Assembly (NCBI GenBank): GCA_020437805.1 | Contig: JAGQVV010000040.1 | Span: 380-39,525 of the forward strand | Reading direction: 5' to 3' | Length of the DNA: 39,146 bases | From: Flavobacteriales bacterium | GTDB taxonomy: Bacteria; Bacteroidota; Bacteroidia; Flavobacteriales_F; PHOS-HE28 | Shown: positions 1 to 6,024 of the stretch, piece by piece | Layout of the letters: each line of letters opens with the position of its first letter | Position numbering within the stretch: the stretch's first letter is position 1 | Position numbers and translations under genes: made by a program | The notes under the pieces: model-generated | Told to the model about the DNA's origin: nothing | Database searches by the model: none | The model's input: the letters and a program-made list of their open reading frames with translations, nothing else

Positions 1-443
1 ACAACCCGCACGGCTTCGAGGCCCTCGGCAAGTTCATCAGCAAGATCCCGGACAGCCCGAAAGTGGGTGTCATCGCTGGCGTTGGCGATCGGCGCGACGA
101 GGATACCGTGAACCTTGGTCGCCTGAGCGCACAGATGTTCGATGAGATCATCATCCGCCAGGACCGCAACCTGCGTGGCCGGAGCGACGATGACATCATC
201 GCCTTGATGGTGAAAGGCATCACGGAGGTTGACCCGAACAAACCCTACAAGATCATCAAGAAGGAAGAGGAGGCCATCCGTTACGCCATCAGCACGGCCA
301 AGCCCGGCAGTTTCTTGACCCTATGCAGCGATGTGGTGCCGGATGCTTTGGCGCTGGTCCTGAAGCTCAAGGAGGAGGACGAGAAGGTGAGCTTCGACAA
401 GGCCGATATCCCGAACAGGAACAAGGAGTTGGTAGGGGAGTGA
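1..443 (+). CDS. cphA: Cyanophycin synthetase, C-terminal fragment (5' end outside window)
   Basis: The open frame enters the window from the left (first whole codon at position 3) and stops with TGA at 441-443, giving about 146 residues. They match the end of the Mur-ligase-like C-terminal half of cyanophycin synthetase: a KVGVIAGVGDRRDED stretch, then IIIRQDRNLRGRSDDDI, then a KPGSFLTLCSDVVPDAL stretch typical of the end of the ligase fold. The enzyme is cytoplasmic and adds Asp and Arg with ATP to build the storage polymer multi-L-arginyl-poly-L-aspartate. The ATP-grasp and main ligase motifs lie upstream and cannot be inspected. A hairpin follows the stop at 478-506. The identification rests on family recognition of the tail only. 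Confidence 0.85.
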   Translation, partial: NPHGFEALGKFISKIPDSPKVGVIAGVGDRRDEDTVNLGRLSAQMFDEIIIRQDRNLRGRSDDDIIALMVKGITEVDPNKPYKIIKKEEEAIRYAISTAKPGSFLTLCSDVVPDALALVLKLKEEDEKVSFDKADIPNRNKELVGE

Positions 444-477
444 TGCTTGTCTATCCCGACGGCTCCTTGATCTCTTT

Positions 478-506
478 GAACCTGGCAATTGCGTATTGCC
501 AAGTTC
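478..506 (+). terminator. Hairpin after cphA, possible terminator without U-tract
   Basis: GAAC-C-TGGCAAT (478-489) pairs with ATTGCCA-A-GTTC (495-506) around the loop TGCGT, an 11-bp stem with one C/A mismatch. It lies 35 nt after the cphA stop. No run of T follows, so it may be a 3'-end-stabilising or factor-dependent structure rather than a classical terminator. Confidence 0.4.
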
Positions 507-516
507 CATTCGCGCA

Positions 517-693
517 ATGTTGAAGTTCAAGGGTATTGCGATCGTTGTGGTACTACTGGCCTTCTTGATCATTTCGATCCGGGAGCAAGTCAAGGATTCG
601 CGACCTATTCTCGGTCGAGCTTTCGGTTCCGCTGACCATGTTGAATTGAGACTACTGAACTACGGCCAAGGGCTCTTTGCGATGCCGAACTGA
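517..693 (+). CDS. Possible small single-TM protein (58 aa), doubtful
   Basis: ATG at 517 opens a 58-residue frame. Residues 7-22 are strongly hydrophobic (IAIVVVLLAFLIIS), followed by basic residues, so it would be a one-pass membrane peptide. It ends in GQGLFAMPN. The following frame at 705-968 contains the similar string EGLFGMPG, which suggests that both descend from a duplicated piece of coding sequence. The region is more AT-rich than its neighbours and no -7 box is obvious near the start. I do not recognise a family. It could equally be a decayed remnant. Confidence 0.3.
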   Translation: MLKFKGIAIVVVLLAFLIISIREQVKDSRPILGRAFGSADHVELRLLNYGQGLFAMPN

Positions 694-704
694 AGAGTAG
701 GTTA

Positions 705-968
705 ATGACAGTGCTTCGCAGTTTAGAACCCACGGACTATCCGCCAAGACGGACCTGCTCAACGGTCCACTTTGTTGCTCGATCCTCAACCGGTCAAGAG
801 ACCTACGTTCTGGATCTACTGACCACTAAGTATGATGAAGGGCTCTTTGGTATGCCTGGTGAACAGAACTACAATTCTGTTCATCTCTCGGATCTTCTCG
901 GTCTGATACGCAAGAAACACCCAGAACTGGGGCTGCGATTTTTTAGCGCGGAAGGACGTTGCGAATAA
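705..968 (+). CDS. Possible hypothetical protein (87 aa), doubtful
   Basis: An 87-residue frame starts with ATG at 705, 12 nt after the previous frame ends. It has no signal peptide or TM segment. The middle reads like a folded domain (YVLDLLTTKYDEGLFGMPG, then HLSDLLGLIRKKHPELGLRFF). The GLFGMP string echoes GLFAMP at the end of the 517-693 frame at both protein and DNA level (GGGCTCTTTG at 670-679 and 840-849). Base composition is more AT-rich than the surrounding genes, in line with acquired or decaying DNA. No known family was recognised. Confidence 0.35.
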   Translation: MTVLRSLEPTDYPPRRTCSTVHFVARSSTGQETYVLDLLTTKYDEGLFGMPGEQNYNSVHLSDLLGLIRKKHPELGLRFFSAEGRCE

Positions 969-1157
969 TGCAGTCATCACCGGGCTGCCAGTGATGTTCC
1001 TCGCCCGCTCGGGGTGTCCGGGATCGCGATCGCCTCTCCGGAACCGACCTGCCTAGCAGCCTTCATACGTGATACCGTGGTTGTGATGCCAGCGCAAGGG
1101 TGAACCACGTCCAAGGCAACTGGAGCGCAGTGGAACAAAGGGGGCGGATTGCTGCTG
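969..1157. other. Intergenic stretch with no supported gene
   Basis: Between the 705-968 frame and the hairpin after the GlsB-like gene I see no convincing coding sequence. The only frame on the minus strand (977-1171) has the composition of a chance ORF, with Pro/Ser/Arg-rich sequence and no domain. Confidence 0.4.
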
Positions 1158-1182
1158 CCGATCAGGGCCAATTGCTGATCGG
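1158..1182 (-). terminator. Hairpin downstream of the GlsB-like gene
   Basis: CCGATCAG (1158-1165) pairs perfectly with CTGATCGG (1175-1182) around a 9-nt loop, 9 nt beyond the minus-strand stop at 1191. An 8-bp perfect stem at this place suggests a transcription end, although no U-tract follows. Confidence 0.45.
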
Positions 1183-1190
1183 ACCGTGGG

Positions 1191-1430
1191 TCACCTCCTG
1201 ATCGCCCTGGCCACCACGATGATCAGCACGGCACCTGCCGTTGCGCAGATGATCCGGCCAATGGTGTTGGTGGCATCCAAGCCGAGCAACCCGAACACCC
1301 AACCACCTACAAAGCCTCCTACGAGGCCGAGCAGGATGTTGACCACGAAGCCGTAGCCGCTACCCTTCATGAACTGGCCAGCGAGCCAGCCGGCCACACC
1401 TCCGACGATCAAGCTCCACAGGATGCCCAT
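1191..1430 (-). CDS. GlsB/YeaQ/YmgE-family small membrane protein
   Basis: This 79-residue protein starts MGILWSLIVGGVAGWLAGQ and consists of three Gly-rich hydrophobic segments (about residues 3-19, 27-50 and 57-75) ending in an Arg-rich tail. That is the pattern of the transglycosylase-associated (GlsB/YeaQ/YmgE) family of inner-membrane proteins often induced by envelope or general stress; the molecular function is unknown. The frame is open upstream to 1502, but ATG at 1430 was chosen for two reasons: the family begins with this MGxLW-type N-terminus, and a TACATTCG promoter box ends 4 nt upstream, which also implies a leaderless message. It is transcribed separately from rplS, which ends with a terminator at 1466-1493. 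Confidence 0.85.
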   Translation of the reverse strand: MGILWSLIVGGVAGWLAGQFMKGSGYGFVVNILLGLVGGFVGGWVFGLLGLDATNTIGRIICATAGAVLIIVVARAIRR

Positions 1431-1434
1431 GTCA

Positions 1435-1442
1435 CGAATGTA
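1435..1442 (-). promoter_or_regulatory. -7 box TACATTCG of the GlsB-like gene
   Basis: The minus strand reads TACATTCG, matching the Bacteroidota -7 consensus TAnnTTTG in all but one position. Only 4 nt separate it from the ATG at 1430, so the transcript would start at or next to the start codon. Confidence 0.5.
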
Positions 1443-1465
1443 GTGCTCGTTCCCATTGCAAATAG

Positions 1466-1493
1466 CGAAAGGCCCCGGGGTCGGGGCCTTTCG
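1466..1493 (-). terminator. rplS terminator
   Basis: An 11-bp perfect stem, CGAAAGGCCCC / GGGGCCTTTCG, with a 6-nt loop lies 27 nt beyond the rplS stop. It is AT-rich at the base and GC-rich at the top, as in intrinsic terminators. On the minus strand it is followed by CTATTTG rather than a clean U-run. Confidence 0.75.
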
Positions 1494-1519
1494 AGCGTTC
1501 ATTCTTCGCGTGTTCGAGC

Positions 1520-1885
1520 CTATTTGGTCTCGCTCACCACTTGACGCTTCTCCGTGATCCGGGCGCTCTTGCCGCGAAGACCGCGCAGGTAGAAGATGCG
1601 CGCGCGGCGCACCTGACCGCGTTTGTTCACGTCCACCTTGTCGATGAAGGGGGATGCCACAGGGAAGATCCGCTCCACGCCAACGTTGTTGCTGATCTTC
1701 CTTACGGTGAAGGTGGCTGTGCTTCCGGTGCCTTTGCGCTGGATCACCACACCTTGGAACTGTTGGATCCGCTCCTTCGTGCCTTCCACGATCTTGTAGT
1801 GGACGGTGATGGTGTCACCTGCTTTGAAAGCCTCCATGGGCTTCGTGGGAGCGTATTCCTTCTCGAGTTGCTTGATCCGGTCCAT
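1520..1885 (-). CDS. rplS: 50S ribosomal protein L19
   Basis: The 121-residue protein [11 protein letters not shown]... carries the L19 signatures: [16 protein letters not shown] near residues 20-35, [14 protein letters not shown] at about 39-52, and a basic [19 protein letters not shown] tail. L19 sits at the 30S-50S interface. The frame stays open to 1990, but the 35 extra residues resemble no L19, so ATG at 1885 is taken as the start. It follows trmD on the same strand, a widely conserved gene pair. The 104-nt spacer may be an L19 leader with its own promoter (box near 1961-1968), or the genes may be co-transcribed. Confidence 0.96.
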   Translation of the reverse strand: MDRIKQLEKEYAPTKPMEAFKAGDTITVHYKIVEGTKERIQQFQGVVIQRKGTGSTATFTVRKISNNVGVERIFPVASPFIDKVDVNKRGQVRRARIFYLRGLRGKSARITEKRQVVSETK

Positions 1886-1960
1886 GGCCTTGATTGTTGT
1901 GGGCTGACCCAGCGCCCCCGACACGGTCGAGGGATACGGTACCCGTTGGATTTGGGGCCG

Positions 1961-1968
1961 CAATATTA
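1961..1968 (-). promoter_or_regulatory. rplS: Possible rplS promoter (TAATATTG)
   Basis: The minus strand reads TAATATTG in the trmD-rplS spacer, one mismatch from TAnnTTTG. It would give rplS an untranslated leader of about 70-75 nt, where autoregulation by the ribosomal protein could act. No conserved leader fold was recognised. Confidence 0.3.
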
Positions 1969-1989
1969 AGCAACTTTCATGGATCCCCA

Positions 1990-2685
1990 TTAAGCCCCTG
2001 TCTCATCGCTCCTTCCCAGAAGTCCGGGGCGGCGTTGGCGGGTGCGTTCCTGGGCCTGTTCCGCGCGCCATGCTTCGATCCTGGCCTGATGGCCGCTCAA
2101 CAGCACCTCCGGTACGGTCCACCCTTGGTAGTCCGCAGGCCGGGTGTAGTCCGGCGGGGCCAGGAGGCCGTCCTGGAAGCTATCGCTCAAGGCGCTGGTC
2201 TCGTCGCCAAGCACGCCGGGCAGCAATCGGATGACGGCATCGCTCAGTACCGCAGCGGCCAGTTCACCGCCGCTTAGCACATAGTCGCCAATGGATACCT
2301 CGCGCGTGATCAGATGCTCTCGAACGCGTTCGTCAACCCCCTTGTAATGGCCGCAGAGGATGATGAGGTTTCCCTTGAGGCTCAGGGAATTGGCCAATCC
2401 TTGGGAAAGTAGTTCACCATCGGGGCTCATGTAGATCACCTCATCCACGGTCCTTTTCGCACGGAGCTCCGTAATGGCCCGATGGATCGGTACCACCGAC
2501 ATGACCATGCCGGCACCACCGCCGAAGGGATAATCATCCAGTCGTTTGTGCTTGTCCGTGCTCCAGATCCGAAGGTCGTGCACCTCGATCTCCACCAAGC
2601 CCTTGCTCTGCGCACGTTTCAGTATGCTCTCTTCGAACCAGCTGTCGAGCAGGCGCGGAACGGCACTAAGGATGTCGATGTGCAT
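1990..2685 (-). CDS. trmD: tRNA (guanosine(37)-N1)-methyltransferase
   Basis: TrmD transfers a methyl group from SAM to N1 of G37, 3' of the anticodon in tRNAs reading CNN codons, and so prevents +1 frameshifting. The 231 residues are the usual length. The trefoil-knot SAM site is visible as [11 protein letters not shown] (111-121) and [11 protein letters not shown] (131-141), with [11 protein letters not shown] at 52-62. The C-terminal domain ends in an Arg-rich tail. The start [10 protein letters not shown] is typical for the family. A CATCTTCG box ends 10 nt upstream of the ATG. The gene lies upstream of rplS. Confidence 0.97.
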   Translation of the reverse strand: MHIDILSAVPRLLDSWFEESILKRAQSKGLVEIEVHDLRIWSTDKHKRLDDYPFGGGAGMVMSVVPIHRAITELRAKRTVDEVIYMSPDGELLSQGLANSLSLKGNLIILCGHYKGVDERVREHLITREVSIGDYVLSGGELAAAVLSDAVIRLLPGVLGDETSALSDSFQDGLLAPPDYTRPADYQGWTVPEVLLSGHQARIEAWRAEQAQERTRQRRPGLLGRSDETGA

Positions 2686-2695
2686 GGCGAGGGTG

Positions 2696-2703
2696 CGAAG
2701 ATG
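2696..2703 (-). promoter_or_regulatory. trmD: Possible trmD -7 box (CATCTTCG)
   Basis: The minus strand reads CATCTTCG 10 nt upstream of the trmD ATG, two changes from TAnnTTTG. It fits the short-leader arrangement seen at many genes here. Confidence 0.35.
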
Positions 2704-2836
2704 AGGAAATGTGGGACCATCAGCATGGTGGAAAGGTTCCGCTCAACGCCCCGGGTGTCCATGGGTGAATGCTGATCCCACGCTCGAATATGGACATCTT
2801 CACAAGGGCCAAAGCAGCACTATTCGGGTCGCTCTC

Positions 2837-2844
2837 CTACCTTC
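2837..2844 (+). promoter_or_regulatory. -7 box TACCTTCG upstream of the TPR protein gene
   Basis: TACCTTCG matches TAnnTTTG in all but one position and lies 33 nt before the ATG at 2878. It makes the upstream in-frame ATG at 2848 unlikely, because the transcript would begin at about that base. Confidence 0.45.
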
Positions 2845-2877
2845 GGCATGTTCCTTGCCCGAGAAGATCCACAACCA

Positions 2878-3603
2878 ATGAACATGAAGACCATTCTGCT
2901 TACCCTAGGAATGACGGCGGTGCTGGCCGTCCAAGCCCAGAAGCACGTTTACGAGGACCTGTTGGTGCTTTACGTGGATGAGAAGTACGAAAAGTGCATG
3001 GACAAAGCGATCGGCTACACCGAGCACGACGACACGAAGCGCGATGCCTTGCCTTTCCTTTACATGAGCATGTGCAACTTCGAAATGTCCAAGCAGGAGA
3101 AGTACGCGGTGGATTATCCGAAAGCCTCACGCGATGCCATCAAATGGGCGGAGAAGTATCGCAAGAAGGACAAGGAGTTGGAGTTCTTCCACAACTACGA
3201 AGACTACTGGGCCTCGTTGAACACCATGGCCATGGAGGAGGGTGAGAACCTGTTGGACGACCCCAAGGGCCTGAGCAAGGCGAAGTACATGTTCGATGGG
3301 ATGACCAGCTACTACCCGGAGAATCCCGGCGCCTGGCTGATGCTTGCGCTCGCCCACTACAAGAAGAACATGGCGAAGGAAGGCGACATGGCCATCGCGG
3401 AGTACGACAAGGCCATCGCCGCAGCCGGGGACATCACCACATTGCCGCCGGATCAGCGTAAACTGCTCAAGAACGGCTTGATCCGTTATGCGGATTACCT
3501 GGTCTCGAAAGGACAGCGCGACAAGGCCAAGCGATACGCGACGGTCGGGAAGGATGCCTACATGGAGGATGCCGACTTCAAGGGCATGTGGGATTCACTC
3601 TAA
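2878..3603 (+). CDS. Secreted TPR-repeat protein of unknown role
   Basis: A 241-residue protein with an N-terminal signal peptide (MNMKTILLTLGMTAVLAVQAQ, cut near QAQ), so probably periplasmic or surface-associated. The rest is helical and rich in Tyr, Lys and Glu, with TPR-like helix pairs (for example PFLYMSMCNFEMSK, PGAWLMLALAHYKKN and GLIRYADYLVSKGQRDKAKRYA). Such repeats bind partner proteins; no catalytic motif is seen. The start was set at 2878 (2884 is also possible) because the signal peptide begins there; the ATG at 2848 would add a non-hydrophobic extension. It is divergent from trmD and convergent with the RND transporter, with a shared hairpin terminator between the stops. Confidence 0.8.
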   Translation: MNMKTILLTLGMTAVLAVQAQKHVYEDLLVLYVDEKYEKCMDKAIGYTEHDDTKRDALPFLYMSMCNFEMSKQEKYAVDYPKASRDAIKWAEKYRKKDKELEFFHNYEDYWASLNTMAMEEGENLLDDPKGLSKAKYMFDGMTSYYPENPGAWLMLALAHYKKNMAKEGDMAIAEYDKAIAAAGDITTLPPDQRKLLKNGLIRYADYLVSKGQRDKAKRYATVGKDAYMEDADFKGMWDSL

Positions 3604-3625
3604 GCCTTCGCAGGGTCCGAATGGA

Positions 3626-3643
3626 ACGGGCCGCGAGGCCCGT
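3626..3643. terminator. Bidirectional terminator hairpin with GCGA tetraloop
   Basis: ACGGGCC (3626-3632) pairs with GGCCCGT (3637-3643) across a GCGA loop, a stable GNRA tetraloop. It sits in the 43-nt gap between the convergent stops at 3603 and 3647 and can serve both genes. Confidence 0.65.
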
Positions 3644-3646
3644 ACT

Positions 3647-5950
3647 TCATTTCAGGGATCCCTTCGGAATGGCCTTCTTGGGCGGTAGAAGCAGCAGGAC
3701 CAGGACCGGCAGTAGGAACAGATCGGCCACCACGGCGAATGCAAGGGTGATGCTCACCAGGAAGCCCATGTTGTGCACGCTGGCGAAGTCCGAAGCGATG
3801 AGCGCGACGAACCCGGAGCAAAGCATGATCGTGGTGACCAGAACGGCTTTTCCGGCCGAAAGGAAGGCACGCTTCATGGCGTAGGGCAGGCTCTTTCCCT
3901 TGTTCAATTCGATCCGGAGCTTTCCGAACAGATGGATGGTGTCGTCCACCGCGATGCCGAAGGCGATCGTGAAGATGATCGCCGTGCTCACCTTGAGGTC
4001 TATCGCGAAGAGGCCCATGGTTCCAGCGACGAACAACAGTGGAAAGATGTTCGGGACCAAGGAGATCACCGTCATTCGCAGGTCCCGGAACACCCAGGCC
4101 ATGATGCTGCCGATCAGCAGAAAGGCGATCGAAAGCCCGCCGATGAGCTGGGCACTCAGCTTCTCATTGTTGCGGTCGATCAAATAGGCCATTCCTGTTT
4201 GCCTGTACTCCAAGATGCCATCGTGCTCCGAGATCCAAGCATCCATCTCGGTGTTCCGTTGCTTGTGGATGTAGCCACCTTCATCACGCATCCTACCTGT
4301 CAAGCGGGCCCTTCGACCGTCCGCGCTGACCAGCGCATCCATTGCGACCCTTCCGCTCACCGCCTTTGTGTTCTTCACCAATCGAAAGGTCTCCTCCTGG
4401 GTGTCAGGAAGGCGGTAGTAGGCGGCACCACCTCCGTTGAAGGCCTTGTTCAGGGTCTTCACCACGGTCACCGGGCTCAGGATGGACCGGACCTTGTATT
4501 CGCGCTCGATCCAGTCCTGCACCGCTTCCATCTCGCGCAATGCATCGAGGTCCCACACGTTCGCGTCCGCCGAGCGTACGGAGATCTCCATTTCGAAGCC
4601 CCGCACCCCGCCGAATTGATCCTCGAACCAGTAGTAGTCCTGCTTCTGCGGGTCGTCCTCCGGCCAATCCTCCAAGAGGTAGTTGTTCACCTTCAGGTTG
4701 GACATGGCGATCACGCAGAGCACGGCCAATGCACCGAAGTACCACGGGATGCGACGCCGGTTGCGCAGCACCCATTGGAAGAGGGCATGGAGCATGGGGT
4801 ACCACGTGGCTTTGAGCTCCGATGTCTTCGCTTGTACCGGGGTGCGAACCAGCAGAAGCACGGCAGGGAGCAATGAGAATGCCAGCAGAAAAGCCAGGAT
4901 CACCCCGATGCCGGTGTAGACACCGAACTCACGGATCGGCTGGATCCCACTGGTAAGCAATGTGGCGAAACCGATCGCTGTGGTGATCGAGGTCAAGGTC
5001 GTTGCCAAGCCGACCTCCTTGTACGTGATCGCCAGCGCACGTTCCTTACCATGGCCAAGGCGCAGCGCCTCGATGTATCGCTCGAGGATGTGGACCACAT
5101 CGCTCATGCCCACCACGAACAGGATCGTGGGGAGCAGCATGGTAAGGATCGATAATGGTTTCCCCATCAGTGTCAGCATGCCCACCTGCCACAGTACCGA
5201 GAGGCCCACCACCCCGATCGGGACCACCACACCCCACGCCGTTCTGAAGCCGATGAATAGGAAGATGCTCAGCAGCACCACGGAGACGCTGAAGAACAAG
5301 AGCAGTTCCCGAAGCATTTTCTGGATGTACCAGTATTGGCCGTGGATGCGTCCGGCGATGCGGATATCGCCCAGGGTCGACCCTTCGGTCACCGCGTTCA
5401 CGGCCGACATCAGGTCATCGCTCCGTTCCTTGCTGATACCATGGACCGTGTTCACCACCAGAAGGATGCTTCTTCCATCCACGGAAAAGAAGGCGGAGCG
5501 CACGCGTTCGTCCTGCCAAATCCGCGCGGAATCAGCCATGATGGTGGAGTCCGATGCCGTTCGCAGCCAAGGCACTTGGAACACGCCAACGGGGGTGACA
5601 TGTGGTTCGCTCATGCGGGTGATGCTGATCACCTCGGTCACATCCTTGATCCGTTCCAAGCGACCCGCAAGGCTGTCGAATGCGACCAAGAACCCACGTT
5701 CGAAGGCTGATCCGTCGTTCGTGGCGGTCACCAACAGGAAGTCATTGTCATGACCGAAGCGTTCCCTGAATGCCAGGTAATGATCCAATTCGGGGTCGTC
5801 CGTCGGGAAGAATCTCTCGAAATCATGGTCCAGTCTGACGTTCCGTAATGCCATGCCGAACACCACGGTCAGCACCGCAAGGATTGACAATACGGCCCAC
5901 GCATTGCGTCGGGTCATCAGTCGTTCGATCCGGTCAAGGCTCAGGTCCAT
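3647..5950 (-). CDS. RND-superfamily (MMPL/patched-type) transporter
   Basis: A 767-residue inner-membrane protein with the doubled RND layout. Each half has a single TM, a large periplasmic loop and a cluster of five TMs. TM1 is at about residues 14-34, the first cluster at about 220-385 and the second at about 610-765. Proton-relay motifs are visible as VVGMSDVVH near residue 280 and FGIAVDDTIHLFG near 665. The single-gene layout without a membrane-fusion partner, and the MMPL/SSD-like sequence, point to export of a lipid or other hydrophobic molecule; the substrate is unknown. ATG at 5950 was preferred to the open extension to 6022, which has no membrane or family character. A CACCTTTG box lies upstream. 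Confidence 0.88.
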   Translation of the reverse strand: MDLSLDRIERLMTRRNAWAVLSILAVLTVVFGMALRNVRLDHDFERFFPTDDPELDHYLAFRERFGHDNDFLLVTATNDGSAFERGFLVAFDSLAGRLERIKDVTEVISITRMSEPHVTPVGVFQVPWLRTASDSTIMADSARIWQDERVRSAFFSVDGRSILLVVNTVHGISKERSDDLMSAVNAVTEGSTLGDIRIAGRIHGQYWYIQKMLRELLLFFSVSVVLLSIFLFIGFRTAWGVVVPIGVVGLSVLWQVGMLTLMGKPLSILTMLLPTILFVVGMSDVVHILERYIEALRLGHGKERALAITYKEVGLATTLTSITTAIGFATLLTSGIQPIREFGVYTGIGVILAFLLAFSLLPAVLLLVRTPVQAKTSELKATWYPMLHALFQWVLRNRRRIPWYFGALAVLCVIAMSNLKVNNYLLEDWPEDDPQKQDYYWFEDQFGGVRGFEMEISVRSADANVWDLDALREMEAVQDWIEREYKVRSILSPVTVVKTLNKAFNGGGAAYYRLPDTQEETFRLVKNTKAVSGRVAMDALVSADGRRARLTGRMRDEGGYIHKQRNTEMDAWISEHDGILEYRQTGMAYLIDRNNEKLSAQLIGGLSIAFLLIGSIMAWVFRDLRMTVISLVPNIFPLLFVAGTMGLFAIDLKVSTAIIFTIAFGIAVDDTIHLFGKLRIELNKGKSLPYAMKRAFLSAGKAVLVTTIMLCSGFVALIASDFASVHNMGFLVSITLAFAVVADLFLLPVLVLLLLPPKKAIPKGSLK

Positions 5951-5977
5951 CAACAAGTGGTGGTCGATCGCGGGTGG

Positions 5978-5985
5978 CAAAGGTG
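5978..5985 (-). promoter_or_regulatory. Possible -7 box (CACCTTTG) for the RND transporter gene
   Basis: The minus strand reads CACCTTTG, one change from TAnnTTTG, 27 nt upstream of the ATG at 5950. It lies in the divergent gap shared with the WG-repeat gene and supports the 5950 start over 6022. Confidence 0.4.
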
Positions 5986-6009
5986 GGCATGAGCGGTGTA
6001 TGACCCGGC

Positions 6010-6017
6010 TAACTTTG
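6010..6017 (+). promoter_or_regulatory. -7 box TAACTTTG of the WG-repeat gene
   Basis: An exact TAnnTTTG match ends 7 nt before the ATG at 6025, so the transcript would begin only a few bases ahead of, or at, the start codon. Confidence 0.6.
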
Positions 6018-6024
6018 TGCACCG

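Noticed and set aside
977-1171. 64-residue frame on the minus strand
   Set aside because: Pro/Ser/Arg-rich chance sequence with no start signal; it also runs through the hairpin at 1158-1182.
3773-4876. 367-residue open frame on the plus strand
   Set aside because: Antisense to the RND transporter gene; composition of a chance frame (His, Gln and Asp rich, no hydrophobic segments).
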